A DNA stretch of 64,000 nucleotides from positions 1,037,183 through 1,101,182 of the forward strand of contig NW_022985556.1 in the NCBI RefSeq assembly GCF_010093815.1. Reading direction: 5' to 3'. Positions 10,939 to 23,621 of the stretch are shown in pieces. Position 1 is the first letter of the stretch; each line of letters begins with the position of its first letter. The DNA comes from Pseudovirgaria hyperparasitica. Taxonomy: Eukaryota; Ascomycota; Dothideomycetes; Acrospermales; Acrospermaceae. Both the position numbers and the translations under genes were made by a program. The notes under the pieces are model-generated. The model was not told the origin of the DNA. It worked only from the letters and a program-made list of their open reading frames with translations, and made no database searches.

Positions 10939-13267
10939 ATGGAAGCTGTCAAAGACGCCGCCGAGGGAGTGAAGAATCTGGTGGTGTCAGACAAGCCGAA
11001 GAAGGAAAAGAAGAAGAAAGGCCCCACGGGTGACTCCAGCGCAAGACCTACCGAGCTCAGTCCCCCACCCGAGTACTTCGACCACCGCATCAAGATCTTC
11101 GAGCGATTAAAGAAGAAGCAAGACGAGGAGATCGCACAGAAGCCGAGAGAGGCGATCAATGTCACGCTTCCGGACGGATCAATCAAGCCTGGGCAATCAT
11201 GGGAGACCACGCCCGCAAAGATTGCGCAAGAACTGAGCAAGTCTTTATTCGAGAGAACTGTTGTCGCCAAAGTAAATGGCGAGCTGTGGGATCTAGAGAG
11301 ACCACTTGAAAATAGTTGCAAACTGGAACTGCTAAGCTTCGACGACCCGGAGGCTAAGAGGGTATTTTGGCATTCAAGTGCCCACATTCTTGGAGAGGCT
11401 GCGGAACGACGGTTTGGCAGTGACCTTTGTATCGGACCACCTGTGGACGATGGCTTCTACTACGAAATGTCAATACCAGACAACGGGATCGTGAGTCAAG
11501 ACGACTACAAACCGCTCGAGACTATCGCAAACAATGCCATCAAAGAGAAGCAGCCATTCGAGCGGCTTACCCTCACAAAAGATGATCTGCTAGAGATGTT
11601 CAAGAGCAACAAGTACAAGCAACATATAATCAAGGATAAGATACAAGATGGTACCAGTACTACCGTATACCGCTGTGGTCCTCTCATAGACCTCTGCAGA
11701 GGACCTCACGTGCCACACACAGGGCGAATAAAGGTGTTCAAGATTATGAAGAACTCGGCGTCGTACTTTCTCGGCGATGCCAAGAACGATTCTTTGCAGC
11801 GTATTTACGGTGTCTCATTCCCGGACAAGAAGCAGATGGATGAGCATATCAAATTTCTCGAAGAAGCTGCTAAGCGTGACCACCGAAAGATTGCCAAAGA
11901 GCAGGAGCTTTTCTTCTTCCACGATTGGTCCCCTGGCTCTGCATTCCTGCTACCCCACGGTATGACCATATACAATACACTCCAGGCCTTCATTCGGTCT
12001 GAATACTGGAAGCGAGGCTATCAAGAGGTTCAGACACCAAATATGTACAATTCTGCCCTGTACAAGCAATCGGGTCATTGGGCCTACTATCAGGATGACA
12101 TGTTCGTTCTCGATGTTGAAAAAGAGAAGTGGGGTCTGAAGCCTATGAACTGCCCGGGTCATTGTCTGCTGTTTGGACATCGTGAAAGGAGCTACCGCGA
12201 GCTCCCAATGCGCATTGCAGACTTTGGAATCCTGCACCGTAACGAAGCTTCCGGAGCACTTACTGGCATGACAAGAGTACGCCGATTTGTACAGGACGAT
12301 GCACATATTTTCTGTACAGAGGATCAGGTAAACATTTCAGTCAATAATATGCCTTACTATACTGACACAGTCATAGATTGAGGAAGAAATTGGAGGTCTT
12401 TTCGAATTCATGGAAGCTGTCTACGGCTGCTTCGGCTTCACTTTCAAATTGAAGCTGTCTACAAGACCAGATGACTACTTAGGGACCCTTGAGACGTGGG
12501 ACAAAGCAGAAGCACGTCTCACTGCTGCTTTGGACGGCTTCGCTGCTCGCGGTGGAGGAGTATGGGAGCTCAATCCTGGTGATGGTGCTTTCTACGGACC
12601 CAAGATCGACATCACCATCTCCGACGCCTTAAAGCGAGAATTCCAGTGCGCTACGTTCCAACTAGACTTCCAAAATCCTATCCGGTTTGGTCTCGAGTAT
12701 CAGACACCAGACACCTCCAAGGCCAAAAGCAGCGCACCAGCATCAACTGAAAAGTCAGCTGAACCTCAAGGTACTCCACAGCCCAAAGCAGAGACCAAGG
12801 CTAAGGACGGTGTTACCCTGCGGCCGCTTACTCAGGGCTATGCACGTCCCGTCATGATTCATCGCGCATTATACGGAAGCTTCGAACGATTCCTCGCTAT
12901 TATTATCGAGCATTTTGCTGGCAAGTGGCCTTTCTGGCTTAGCCCTCGACAGTTACTAGTGATTCCTGTGATGCCTGCTGCCAATGACTATGTACAAGAA
13001 GTGCAAAAGATCTTCCGTGAGAAAGGTTTCCACGCCGACATCGATATCAGCGGCAACACCATGCAAAAGAAGATTCGCTCTGGACAGCTGGCAGCATACA
13101 ATTTCATCTTCGTGGTCGGAGCACAGGAGAAAGAGAGCCGCACGGTCAATATAAGAAATCGTGACGACCCATCTACCCAGGCAAAGGGAGACCTGATTCC
13201 GCTGGATGATGCACTTGAAAGATTGACCAAGCTGCGCGAGAGTCGGGATTTGAAAAATGCAATCTAG
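10939..13267 (+). CDS. THS1: Threonyl-tRNA synthetase
   Basis: Two exons, 10939-12327 and 12377-13267, give 759 residues. The enzyme charges tRNA-Thr; the lack of a targeting peptide suggests the cytosolic form (dual targeting cannot be excluded). The domain order is a Lys-rich N-terminal extension, TGS domain (about 70-135, [13 protein letters not shown]), the second additional/editing domain with [18 protein letters not shown] (about 140) and [10 protein letters not shown], and the class II core. The core includes [10 protein letters not shown] and motif 2 ([15 protein letters not shown] then [14 protein letters not shown]). Motif 3 and the anticodon-binding domain follow at [15 protein letters not shown] and [13 protein letters not shown] (about 650). 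A low-complexity insert rich in Lys, Ala, Ser and Pro, of about 30 residues, lies between GLEYQTPD and [10 protein letters not shown] in the catalytic core. Confidence 0.96.
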
Positions 13268-13886
13268 GTGAGGCTGTTGGGGCGCAAGCACATGTCTTTG
13301 TAGAGGAAGGGCAAAAAAACTTGATGTTCGTTCGTGAACGTTTTCGTGTATCGGTATAGCCGTTTTCGTCGCGAGGTGTACCCAGGGTCGGAGGGGCCTT
13401 TATTGCGGCCATCATACACTAACGCTATAAACAAACGCCACCGTATGTGTGCGTCCCTCATGGCGACATTCACTTGCATTTCACTTGAGTCGGTGATTTA
13501 AGCTCAGCAACTCAACAGTGTACAACCCAGTTCCCTGCTTGAATCACATGACTTTGTGTCGCGTCGCGTATAGACCTCCTACCTTGTTATCCAGTCATTT
13601 CTTCTACATTCATTTCCCCGCTTTGTGAACACAACCATGTTTCTAAGCCCAATACACATCTGCGTCACATTCTGAGATTTTGATGTAATACACTAAGACG
13701 CACATATCTGTACCACACAGAGCTATCTTGATCGAGCGCAAGGCTGCTCTGGCTGCCAGTGGTTTTCTGCCGGCAACAAGAATCTCAGTCCCATGCAAGA
13801 TCTGTTCATCTCAGTACACCCTCCAGCGGACTGTATCTAACAACTTGGGGTCGCCTGCCATCTGGTCATAAGTTCCAGCAACCAAG
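13268..13886. other. Intergenic region upstream of the RNA-dependent RNA polymerase
   Basis: No gene is seen in these 619 bases between the synthetase stop and the polymerase start. It should hold the synthetase 3' UTR and the polymerase promoter and leader. Confidence 0.6.
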
Positions 13887-16800
13887 ATGGCGACTCTGTT
13901 CTTCAAAAACCTTCCTGTGCACTGCACGCGGGAAGATGTTGAAGCTTTCCTGCAGCCTTATCTGCAGAGGTCAAACATCCACCACTACGACATCTTCAAA
14001 TTACCAGGCAAAGATTTTGCCAATGTCACCGTCTTGGATGCTAATAAGGCACAGCAGTTCATCTTGAAGCATGGGCGAAATACGAACACTCGAATGAGCC
14101 CATCCCCATTACGCTGGGAGGACGGGCGTATCGTTTCTGTCTCACGAGGAAATCGCGAGCCTGAGCACCTCAAGCTACGCTCCTTGAAATATGAGGAGAA
14201 CAAAAGGAACGATGTGCTGCAGAAACTAGCAAAACAACCTGGCAATGGCCGTCATCAGCTCCGCCGTCTGTTTCCCTTCCAATCTTTACAGTGTGGAACA
14301 TGGGGTGATGGAAATGGAGCCTTACGTGCCACGTTTATCTCACAGTATCTCAATGCACGTCGTGGTATTCTTATTTTTGGAAGGTCTACATTAGCAGTCT
14401 TGGTCAATTGCGAAAGCCCTGGAGACTGGAAGCGTCGCATGGACTTACCATACTTGAATATCTCAAACGTGGTTGTTGGAACCTGTTCAACGAACTGCGC
14501 TTTGACAATCACCATCCGGATGCCACCAAAGATATCAAGACCTGAAGTAGAGTCCGTGGAAACGGCCCAAGACCTGCCTTCTGAACTTGTGAATTTGATG
14601 CAGCAACTGTCTTTCGATAGACAGAAACCGAAAGACCGCAAGCAACGTATACGTGTCACAAGCCTATCACCAGATCACACGGCGTCAGTTGGTCACTGCT
14701 TCGTATATCAATTCAAATTGGCCAGCGCTGCTGAGATGAATTCGATTTCAACACTACTGAGCCACAACAGAGGAATGCCTTCAGCAACCCCACTTACGAC
14801 CTTGTACCGTTATAGGCCAAAGGAATCTGCTATAGGTATCCGTGCTCTACAGGATGAACTTGCGAGAGTTGATAACGACGCGGGATTTTTACCATTTCGA
14901 ATCAAATTCCAGACTGAAATGCTTGCAGTGAATGGCCACCTACCTCCTCGGACGGTACAACAGATGTTACCTACAATCATAAAATTGCACGATACTATGG
15001 GATTGGACGCTACTACTGATGCACTACAGCGTCTGGTTCGAAATCTGCCGGTGAGAAGCCCCTTGGAGGATTCCGAGCAGTTTAGCTTGCACTCGTTGAA
15101 CGCAAATCTCGAACTGATTGCCAGTAAATTCCATCCGGAAGGTACAATCTACGATCTGAAGAACCGTCACGATCATATTGCTCTGGTGCACAGAGTAACG
15201 ATAACGCCCGCCGGGTACTATCTGGAAGGACCATACCCTGAACCCAAGAACAGAGTACTCCGGAAGTATGACGGCCAAACAGACATGTTCTTGCGTGTCA
15301 TTTTCGCCGACGATGATGGCGAACAACTACATTTCGGTGCCCACGGCTCGCCGCTAGAGATCTTTAGCGAACGATTCAAGCCTGCCATAAAGTCGCCGAT
15401 CAAAATCGGAGGTTTTGGCTTCAAGTTCCTGGGATTCTCACACTCGTCTCTCAGAAGCCAAACGTGTTGGTTCATGGCTCCATTCGTCCACCATAGCTCT
15501 TTGATCCATTCTCAAGAAGTTGTGAAGGACCTGGGAGACTTTAGCACGATAAGGTGTCCTGCCAAATGTGCTGCCAGAATCGGGCAAGCATTCTCGGATA
15601 CTACAACTAGTATCGCAGTCAAAAAGGAGAGCGTGGGCGCACAGCACGACGTTGAACGAAACGGGCGTGTCTTCAGCGATGGCTGCGGAACAATCTCCTT
15701 GGAACTTCTTCGCCGCGTATGGAGGGACTCTACAGTCCGCGGGATGGTCCCGACTTTGTTGCAAATTCGCTTCGCTGGTAAGTTTAGCCATTTCGACTCG
15801 CATTGATACTTCTGCTAAATGGTACCAGGAGCGAAAGGTATGCTATCTCTCGATACTCGACTGAACGGGGAAAAGCTCATTCTGCGGCAATCTATGGTGA
15901 AATTTGAGGGTACGCCTGCGTTAGACATTGAGCTGTGCGGTTCTAATCCTAGACCGTTGCCCTTCTATCTCAATCGCCAGTTCATCAAGATTCTGGAAGA
16001 CCTCGGTGTCCCACCAGAAGTCTTCCTGGAGCTTCAGGCTATCGAACTTGAGCGGCTGAAATTAATAACGACAAAACCTATCAATGCGGCCAACTATCTT
16101 GACCACAACCGCATGTGTAACGGTCAGCGACTACCAAGCCTCCTAAAAATGCTTGATGATATTGGAATCCTCTTTCATGCCGATGACTTCCTGAGAGACA
16201 CGGTGGAGATGGTCGCTCTGGTCCAGCTTCGAGATGTGAAACACCGAGCACGCATACCGGTTGCACAAGGGGTCACCTTGTACGGCATCATGGACGAAAC
16301 AGGGATCCTCCGTGAGGGTGAGGTATATTGTGTGACCGAAAGTGACGGAGCCCGACGAGTCCTTGCAGGACAGGTTGCGATAACTAGGGCTCCGGCAATG
16401 CATCCTGGGGACGTGCAAGTTGTGACGGCAGTAGATGTCCCTGACGAATCACCGCTTAGTCATCTATACAACTGCGTGGTATTTAGCCAACATGGAAGCA
16501 GGGATCTGCCCAGTCAATTGTCTGGTGGTGATCTTGACGGCGACTTGTTCAGCATCGTGTACGATCGACGACTCCTGCCCAGAAAAACATACCTACCAGC
16601 AGACTACCCGAGAGTGAAAGCCCTAGACATAGGACGCGAAGTGCAAACAGAAGATATGACTGACTTCTTCATTGACTTCATGGCCAGCGATCAGCTTGGC
16701 CGCATCTCGAATATGCACGTCCAGCTTGCTGACAGGCACCCCGAGGGAACAGTCAACGCGCAATGTATCCAATTAGCTGAACTCGCCTCGACAGCAGTCG

Positions 16801-17654
16801 ACTTCTCGAAAAGCGGAATACCTGTCAATCAAGACATGTTCCCAAAATTCGACAACAGATATCACCGTCCAGATTTCATGGCTCCGGGTCCACGTGTCCA
16901 GATGACGCAATATGGACCTAACATAGAAGAAGATGACACCTATGATCCTGCCGAGAAAGACGCAGTGAAAGAGCTGGATCCTGCGTTTGGCTACAAGTAC
17001 TACGAATCTGATAAGGTTCTTGGTCGACTCTATCGGGCCATCGATGAAGGCCGGTTCTTTGCGGAAATGCAGTCCGCAAGCCGCCGGGCGCTGCGTGACC
17101 TCTCCTATTCCGAGACACTTGTTTCGAAAGTCTGGAACTATGTCAAGCGCGAGGCTGCAGGATATATATATGAGCAATACATTGAAGAAGCTCAGGACAT
17201 TCGCTACGCGTACGACCTCAACATGGCCGACACCATGGCCCAGTACACGACGTACCCATCTCATCCACTGACCGAGAGAGAGGTCTTCTCTGGTACCATC
17301 ATTGGCAAATCGACCGGAGGTCAAAGCAAGCAAACCCGCGAACTGGCCACGGCGATGAAACAACAGTACGAGCGCGATGTGAAGTATACGCGAGAGTGGA
17401 TCATGCGCAGCGAGGACAGCGAGGAGGGTGACACAACGGAGGCGCTACCGCGTGCAATGGCGTGTTTTGAAGTTGGACTGGAGAAGGACCCGGAGTGGCA
17501 GACGCACAAGGTCGAGAGCTTCAAGTATGTTGCCGCCGAGGTGTGCTTGAGTGAGCTAAAGAAAATGAACGGTGGGATCTTGAGAAGAGATGTGAGGCGT
17601 ATCCCGACCAGATATGCGACCGCGGGTACTCATCATCCCGGCTATCATGCTTGA
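13887..17654 (+). CDS. RNA-dependent RNA polymerase (RNA silencing)
   Basis: Two exons, 13887-15777 and 15829-17654, give 1238 residues. Eukaryotic RdRPs copy single-stranded RNA into double-stranded RNA that Dicer cuts in quelling and related silencing. The catalytic loop is LSGGDLDGDLFSIVYD near residue 865, with the three essential Asp residues of DxDGD. It is preceded by APAMHPGDVQVVTAVDVP and HLYNCVVF, both typical of the family. The N-terminus, MATLFFKNLPVHCTREDVEA, looks like an RNA-recognition-motif-type fold. The fungal family has several clades (QDE-1, SAD-1, RRP-3 in Neurospora); the N-terminal RNA-binding domain suggests the SAD-1/RRP-3 side, but I cannot settle this by eye, so no symbol is given. 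The reading is intact, without stop codons or frameshifts. Confidence 0.95.
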
Positions 17655-18092
17655 AATTCTGCATAGACGTTGGGAGAATTTGTATTAGGGGGGCAGCTTG
17701 CAGTGCATTGAAGCGAATCACTGAAGTGCAGTACGGTCTTTGCAAACAAGGATTTCGGTTAGAATACTCGAGGTTCGAGTATTTTTTTATAACGCAGATT
17801 ATGATTCAATAACCCAGTAGGTTATCTTTCACGGCTCTACTGATGACATGAGAAGTACTGGGGCTTTTCGATGTATTTATGACTGACAGAATGACTTACG
17901 AATTTACTATACGCGATTGCTCGTGAATCTCCTTCTTGCTTGGGTCTGATGTCTACACGTGCGCTCTCATGTTCATGTTTCACGTCTCTCTGATGCTCAG
18001 AGGTTCTGCGTTGTTACATGAGTTTTCTATTTGGTCAGCGAGACAAAAAGCTATATACAAGTCGGAGCTGTGCAAAGTGGTTAAAGTTGAAT
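17655..18092. other. Intergenic region between convergent genes, with a hairpin
   Basis: These 438 bases separate the 3' ends of the polymerase and the downstream minus-strand gene. Apart from the hairpin listed separately, no feature is seen. Confidence 0.6.
17763..17788 (+). terminator. Perfect hairpin followed by a T run
   Basis: Positions 17763-17771 (AATACTCGA) pair perfectly with 17775-17783 (TCGAGTATT) around a three-base loop; a run of seven T covers 17782-17788. It lies about 110 bp after the polymerase stop. It has the shape of an intrinsic terminator, but fungal mRNA genes do not use that mechanism. It may be a chance palindrome or a 3' UTR structure. Confidence 0.4.
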
Positions 18093-19426
18093 TCATATCG
18101 GAGTCTGTATATACCCCTGAAGGCGCATCAACTGCATCTGCACATTCCGCGTCCACTTGCTCTCAGTCAACGCAATCCACTTCGCATTCCTAAACCTTGT
18201 TTCGGCAAGGATCTCCTTCGCCATATCCTCACCAAACAGGTCCCAGAGATGATACAGCGCGACTTTCCTGTCTCTATACGGCATTGTCGGATACTGCACG
18301 GGCGGATACTTCACCTTCTCTTGCAGTCGAGAGAGGCCTATCTGCTCCGGTGGGAATGTGTCCGTTTTGTCTTCATCCCTGCGGCGCGCCCTGTCAAACA
18401 TTTCTGCGACTATCATCACGCCCTTTTCGATGAAAGCAATCATTTTATTCGCTTCGTTGACTTGCTCGGCAAAATCGCTCGGGCCAGGGCCTCCGACGTA
18501 GAGCATACATGCCACATTGTCGTGCTCTGCGAGCGTCTGCGGATCCTCGACAGCAACTGCCCACGCATCCGGGCCTTTCTTCTTGTTCTTCAGCGTCAGC
18601 GCGAGCGTTCTGCGAGCGTGGGCCCGGCTGAGATCCAGGTACAGGTCCGCGAGATCTGGGCGCCATTTCACCTGTCCCTTGAACATGCGCGGCATCCACT
18701 TTGGCCGCATATTGACCACCATGGCCTGAGCGACGCGCATGATCGAGTTTCTGCTCTGCGGAGTCGTATTCTTCCCAAGGGTTTTGCTGAGGCGTTTCTT
18801 CTTCTCGCTGAGATGCGGCTTGGTGCCGCCTTCGCCGAAGAGGAAATTGGCGAGCTTTTGGGAATTTAAGTGTGAGATGGCGCATTTTGCGGGTCGGGCT
18901 TCGCGGTTGATTTTCCCGAAATCGGTGATGGGTAGGAACCACTCTGTGTCTGTGCTGGGGTCGCGTTTGATGGTCAGGTTGCGCATGAAGAAGGAGGGGA
19001 GGTTCTGTTGCGTGACGGAGCATTGGCGGACAGGCATCGCGAGCGCGTGAGCTGGGACAAGTCAGTACTGGTGATAAGACGGGTGTTGTGGTACGCGACT
19101 GTGGCATACATACCGTATGGGTTATTGTTGATTCTCTCGCGAAAAGGAGTGATGTCGGCCGGCGTCGGGAGGGGTTTCGGCCTCGTCCAGCGACGTCGAG
19201 CAGCTTTCACTACTGTGTTGAGGAGGGGTGGGAGTGGTAATGGCGCATTATTGCCCAGTCGGACTCGCTGCGTGGGTAGTCCATCATCCTGTGCCGAATC
19301 TTTGTCGTTGAAGAGTCGTGCAGACAAGTTGAAGTGCTGCGTCCAAACTCTGGGCGCAGTTCGACATTGCTGAACCAGAAGACGTGACCTGCAGAGTAGC
19401 GGTCCCGAATGGATGCTCACGATCAT
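18093..19426 (-). CDS. Probable mitochondrial protein of unknown function
   Basis: Two exons on the minus strand (19426-19114 and 19051-18093) give 423 residues. I do not recognise the family. The N-terminus, from MIVSIHSGPLLCRSRL on, is rich in Arg, Ser and hydroxylated residues with almost no acidic residues for 45 positions, which fits a mitochondrial presequence. The splice joins NNNPY to AHALAMPVRQC. The body is basic, including LSEKKKRLSKTLGKN and MRPKWMPRMFKGQVKWRP, suggesting RNA or ribosome contact. It is head to head with mitochondrial ClpP across 169 bp, which supports a mitochondrial role. A mitochondrial ribosome or assembly factor is a guess only. An upstream exon cannot be excluded, because GTGAGC follows the ATG closely. 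Confidence 0.75.
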
Positions 19427-19595
19427 GGAGGATCTCGCATGGCTCCAGGAGGTAGAGGTGCTGAATGAGAAAATTGCGGACCTCCGAAGCTTTCACGGAG
19501 GTCAGCCCTATAAGTCTTGGCATCTATGACTAGCTCCAGAGCTTCTCATTCCCTTCGAGCGCACAATCAGCCTTCAATCAAACACATATTCTACA
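19427..19595. promoter_or_regulatory. Short divergent promoter between two mitochondrial-type genes
   Basis: The start codons of the putative mitochondrial protein (minus) and ClpP (plus) are separated by only 169 bp. Both promoters must overlap here, which makes co-regulation plausible. Confidence 0.55.
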
Positions 19596-20559
19596 ATGTG
19601 GCGGCCTGTATCAAGGCAATTACCTCGAGCATATGCGCGACCATCTACTGTTCAGTGTAGTTGGTTTCAACGACGAACGTTTAGCTTGCCTTCAAGTACA
19701 CCCAAAGCTCCCCACGCATGGTCGCCCACACCTTATGTTACAGAGACCATAGTATGGAAGCGCTTGGCGTTGCAGCTCTATCAAAATACTTGCTGACACT
19801 GTCGTAGGGAGGAGGCTGGCATACATGTAAGCTTCGAGGGCAACAAGCCATACGTAGCTGATACTAATGCTGCCTCCAAGACGACATCTTCTCCCGGCTA
19901 CTCAAAGTACGCTAGACACCACCTTCACCCTTATATGTCCACGACTGACTGACTACTGCGTAGGAGCGGATAATATGTCTGAACGGCGAAGTGGATGAAG
20001 CCACCTCGGCCTCCATCGTAGCCCAACTCCTCTTCCTCGAAGCCGACAACCCCGAGAAACCCATCAATCTCTACATCAACTCGCCCGGCGGCTCAGTCAC
20101 AGCAGGTACATCATTCGCGGTTTCTCCAGCACTACGCCCAAGAACGACACTGACTATTCAGGTCTTGCAATCTACGACACCATGACCTACATCCGCTCCC
20201 CAGTAACCACCATCTGCGTCGGCCAGGCCGCCAGCATGGGCTCTCTCCTTCTTTGCGGCGGCGCGCCCAAGAGTCGTTTTTGTCTACCCCACAGCTCGAT
20301 CATGGTGCACCAGCCCAGCGGCGGATACCACGGACAAGCATCGGACATTGCAATCCACGCAAAGGAGATTCTGCGCGTAAGAAAACAGTTGAACGAGATA
20401 TACCAGCGACATTTGACAAAGGAACACTCTCTGGATGAGATAGAGAAGTTTATGGAGAGAGACTACTTCATGAGTGCGCAGGACGCGCTGGAGATGGGGA
20501 TTGTGGACCGGATACTGACGAATCGGGCGGATGAGGAGAGGGAGAGCGAGCAGAGGTGA
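19596..20559 (+). CDS. CLPP: Mitochondrial ATP-dependent Clp protease proteolytic subunit
   Basis: Five exons, 19596-19751, 19808-19826, 19881-19906, 19964-20105 and 20162-20559, give 246 residues. ClpP forms the barrel-shaped serine protease that works with ClpX in the mitochondrial matrix. Residues 1-45 are Arg/Ser-rich, a presequence. The mature part has [12 protein letters not shown], catalytic Ser139 in [11 protein letters not shown], His164 in IMVHQPSGG, and the catalytic Asp in [18 protein letters not shown], so the triad is complete. Exons 2 and 3 are only 19 and 26 nt. They encode GGGWHT and YDIFSRLLK, which are conserved in ClpP, so they are well supported. Budding yeast lacks ClpP, while filamentous fungi such as Podospora keep it. 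Confidence 0.95.
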
Positions 20560-20743
20560 GATTGGGAATTGTAGGATTAAAGATTGAATGATGTCCTAGT
20601 TCTTCAGTGTCAAGGCTTGACTTGTGAATCCGTACTGACGATTTCATCTTGCATGTGCAAGCGAACAGGACAGGAAGTAAGAAAACGGTCTATTCATCAT
20701 GCATAAGCCCGCACTATGGGCGAAGCAGTATGCCATGAGCAGT

Positions 20744-23002
<2,259 letters not shown>

Positions 23003-23301
23003 ATGAAGTTCCTCATCCTCGCTACTCTAACAGCGCTCCTCTCCATGGCCGCTGCAGTGCCTGTTATCTCACGTATGCTTACCCACCCCGCTCTGTTCCC
23101 TCTCTCCCTCATCCTCTCCCTCTCTCATCCTCTCCCTCTCTCATTCTCTCCCTGTTTTACATACACATGCCACCACAACAATACGTATAACACAAAGCTA
23201 ACCGATATGCCAAACAAACAGGAGGAGACACAGACCCATCCATGGCGCCAGACGGCGAAGTAGTACCGTTTGTTGCGGCGGGTGCAAAGGGGGACGCGTG
23301 A
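23003..23301 (+). CDS. Small secreted peptide, 49 residues
   Basis: Two exons, 23003-23072 and 23222-23301, are joined across a 149-nt intron in frame. The product begins MKFLILATLTALLSMAAAVP, a clear signal peptide with likely cleavage after the Ala run near residue 18. The mature peptide is about 30 residues and reads VISRGDTDPSMAPDGEVV then PFVAAGAKGDA. It has no cysteines and is slightly acidic. The frame is too short for ordinary gene finders. Support comes from the signal peptide, good splice sites, TATA-like promoter and initiation context. The intron is longer than most in this window and contains CT-rich repeats. Function unknown: a secreted signalling peptide, a cell-surface peptide or a small effector are all open. 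Confidence 0.65.
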
Positions 23302-23621
23302 GCGTGATCGAAAGAAGTTAAGAAGGAAGGAAGGAAAGATGGAAGGAATTGTTACAACCTACGATTATATCGGGGTCTATGGGCTTACTTGGATGGATGG
23401 CTGGTTGGATAGTCGGATAGCCGGATTGGATGGTTATGGATGTACAGACACACACATACACAACACCCTAGAAAGCAGCGGTTTTAGCATGGATGACAAA
23501 TACACAATCACATCAGTCACATACACAACACAACACACACACACACTAGTCACAGACATAGATCATAGAAACGAAGAGTGTAGCATTGCAAGCCACCCAC
23601 CACTATTCCAGCAAAGGGACA
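23302..23621. other. 3' flank of the small secreted peptide gene
   Basis: No gene is seen. The stretch contains degenerate GGAT/GGTT-type repeats around 23385-23440 and CA-rich tracts around 23450-23560, most likely 3' UTR and spacer between convergent genes. Confidence 0.5.

Noticed and set aside
17763-17783. GGTTCGAGT inside the hairpin as a tRNA B box.
   Set aside because: There is no matching A box, acceptor stem or anticodon arm around it.
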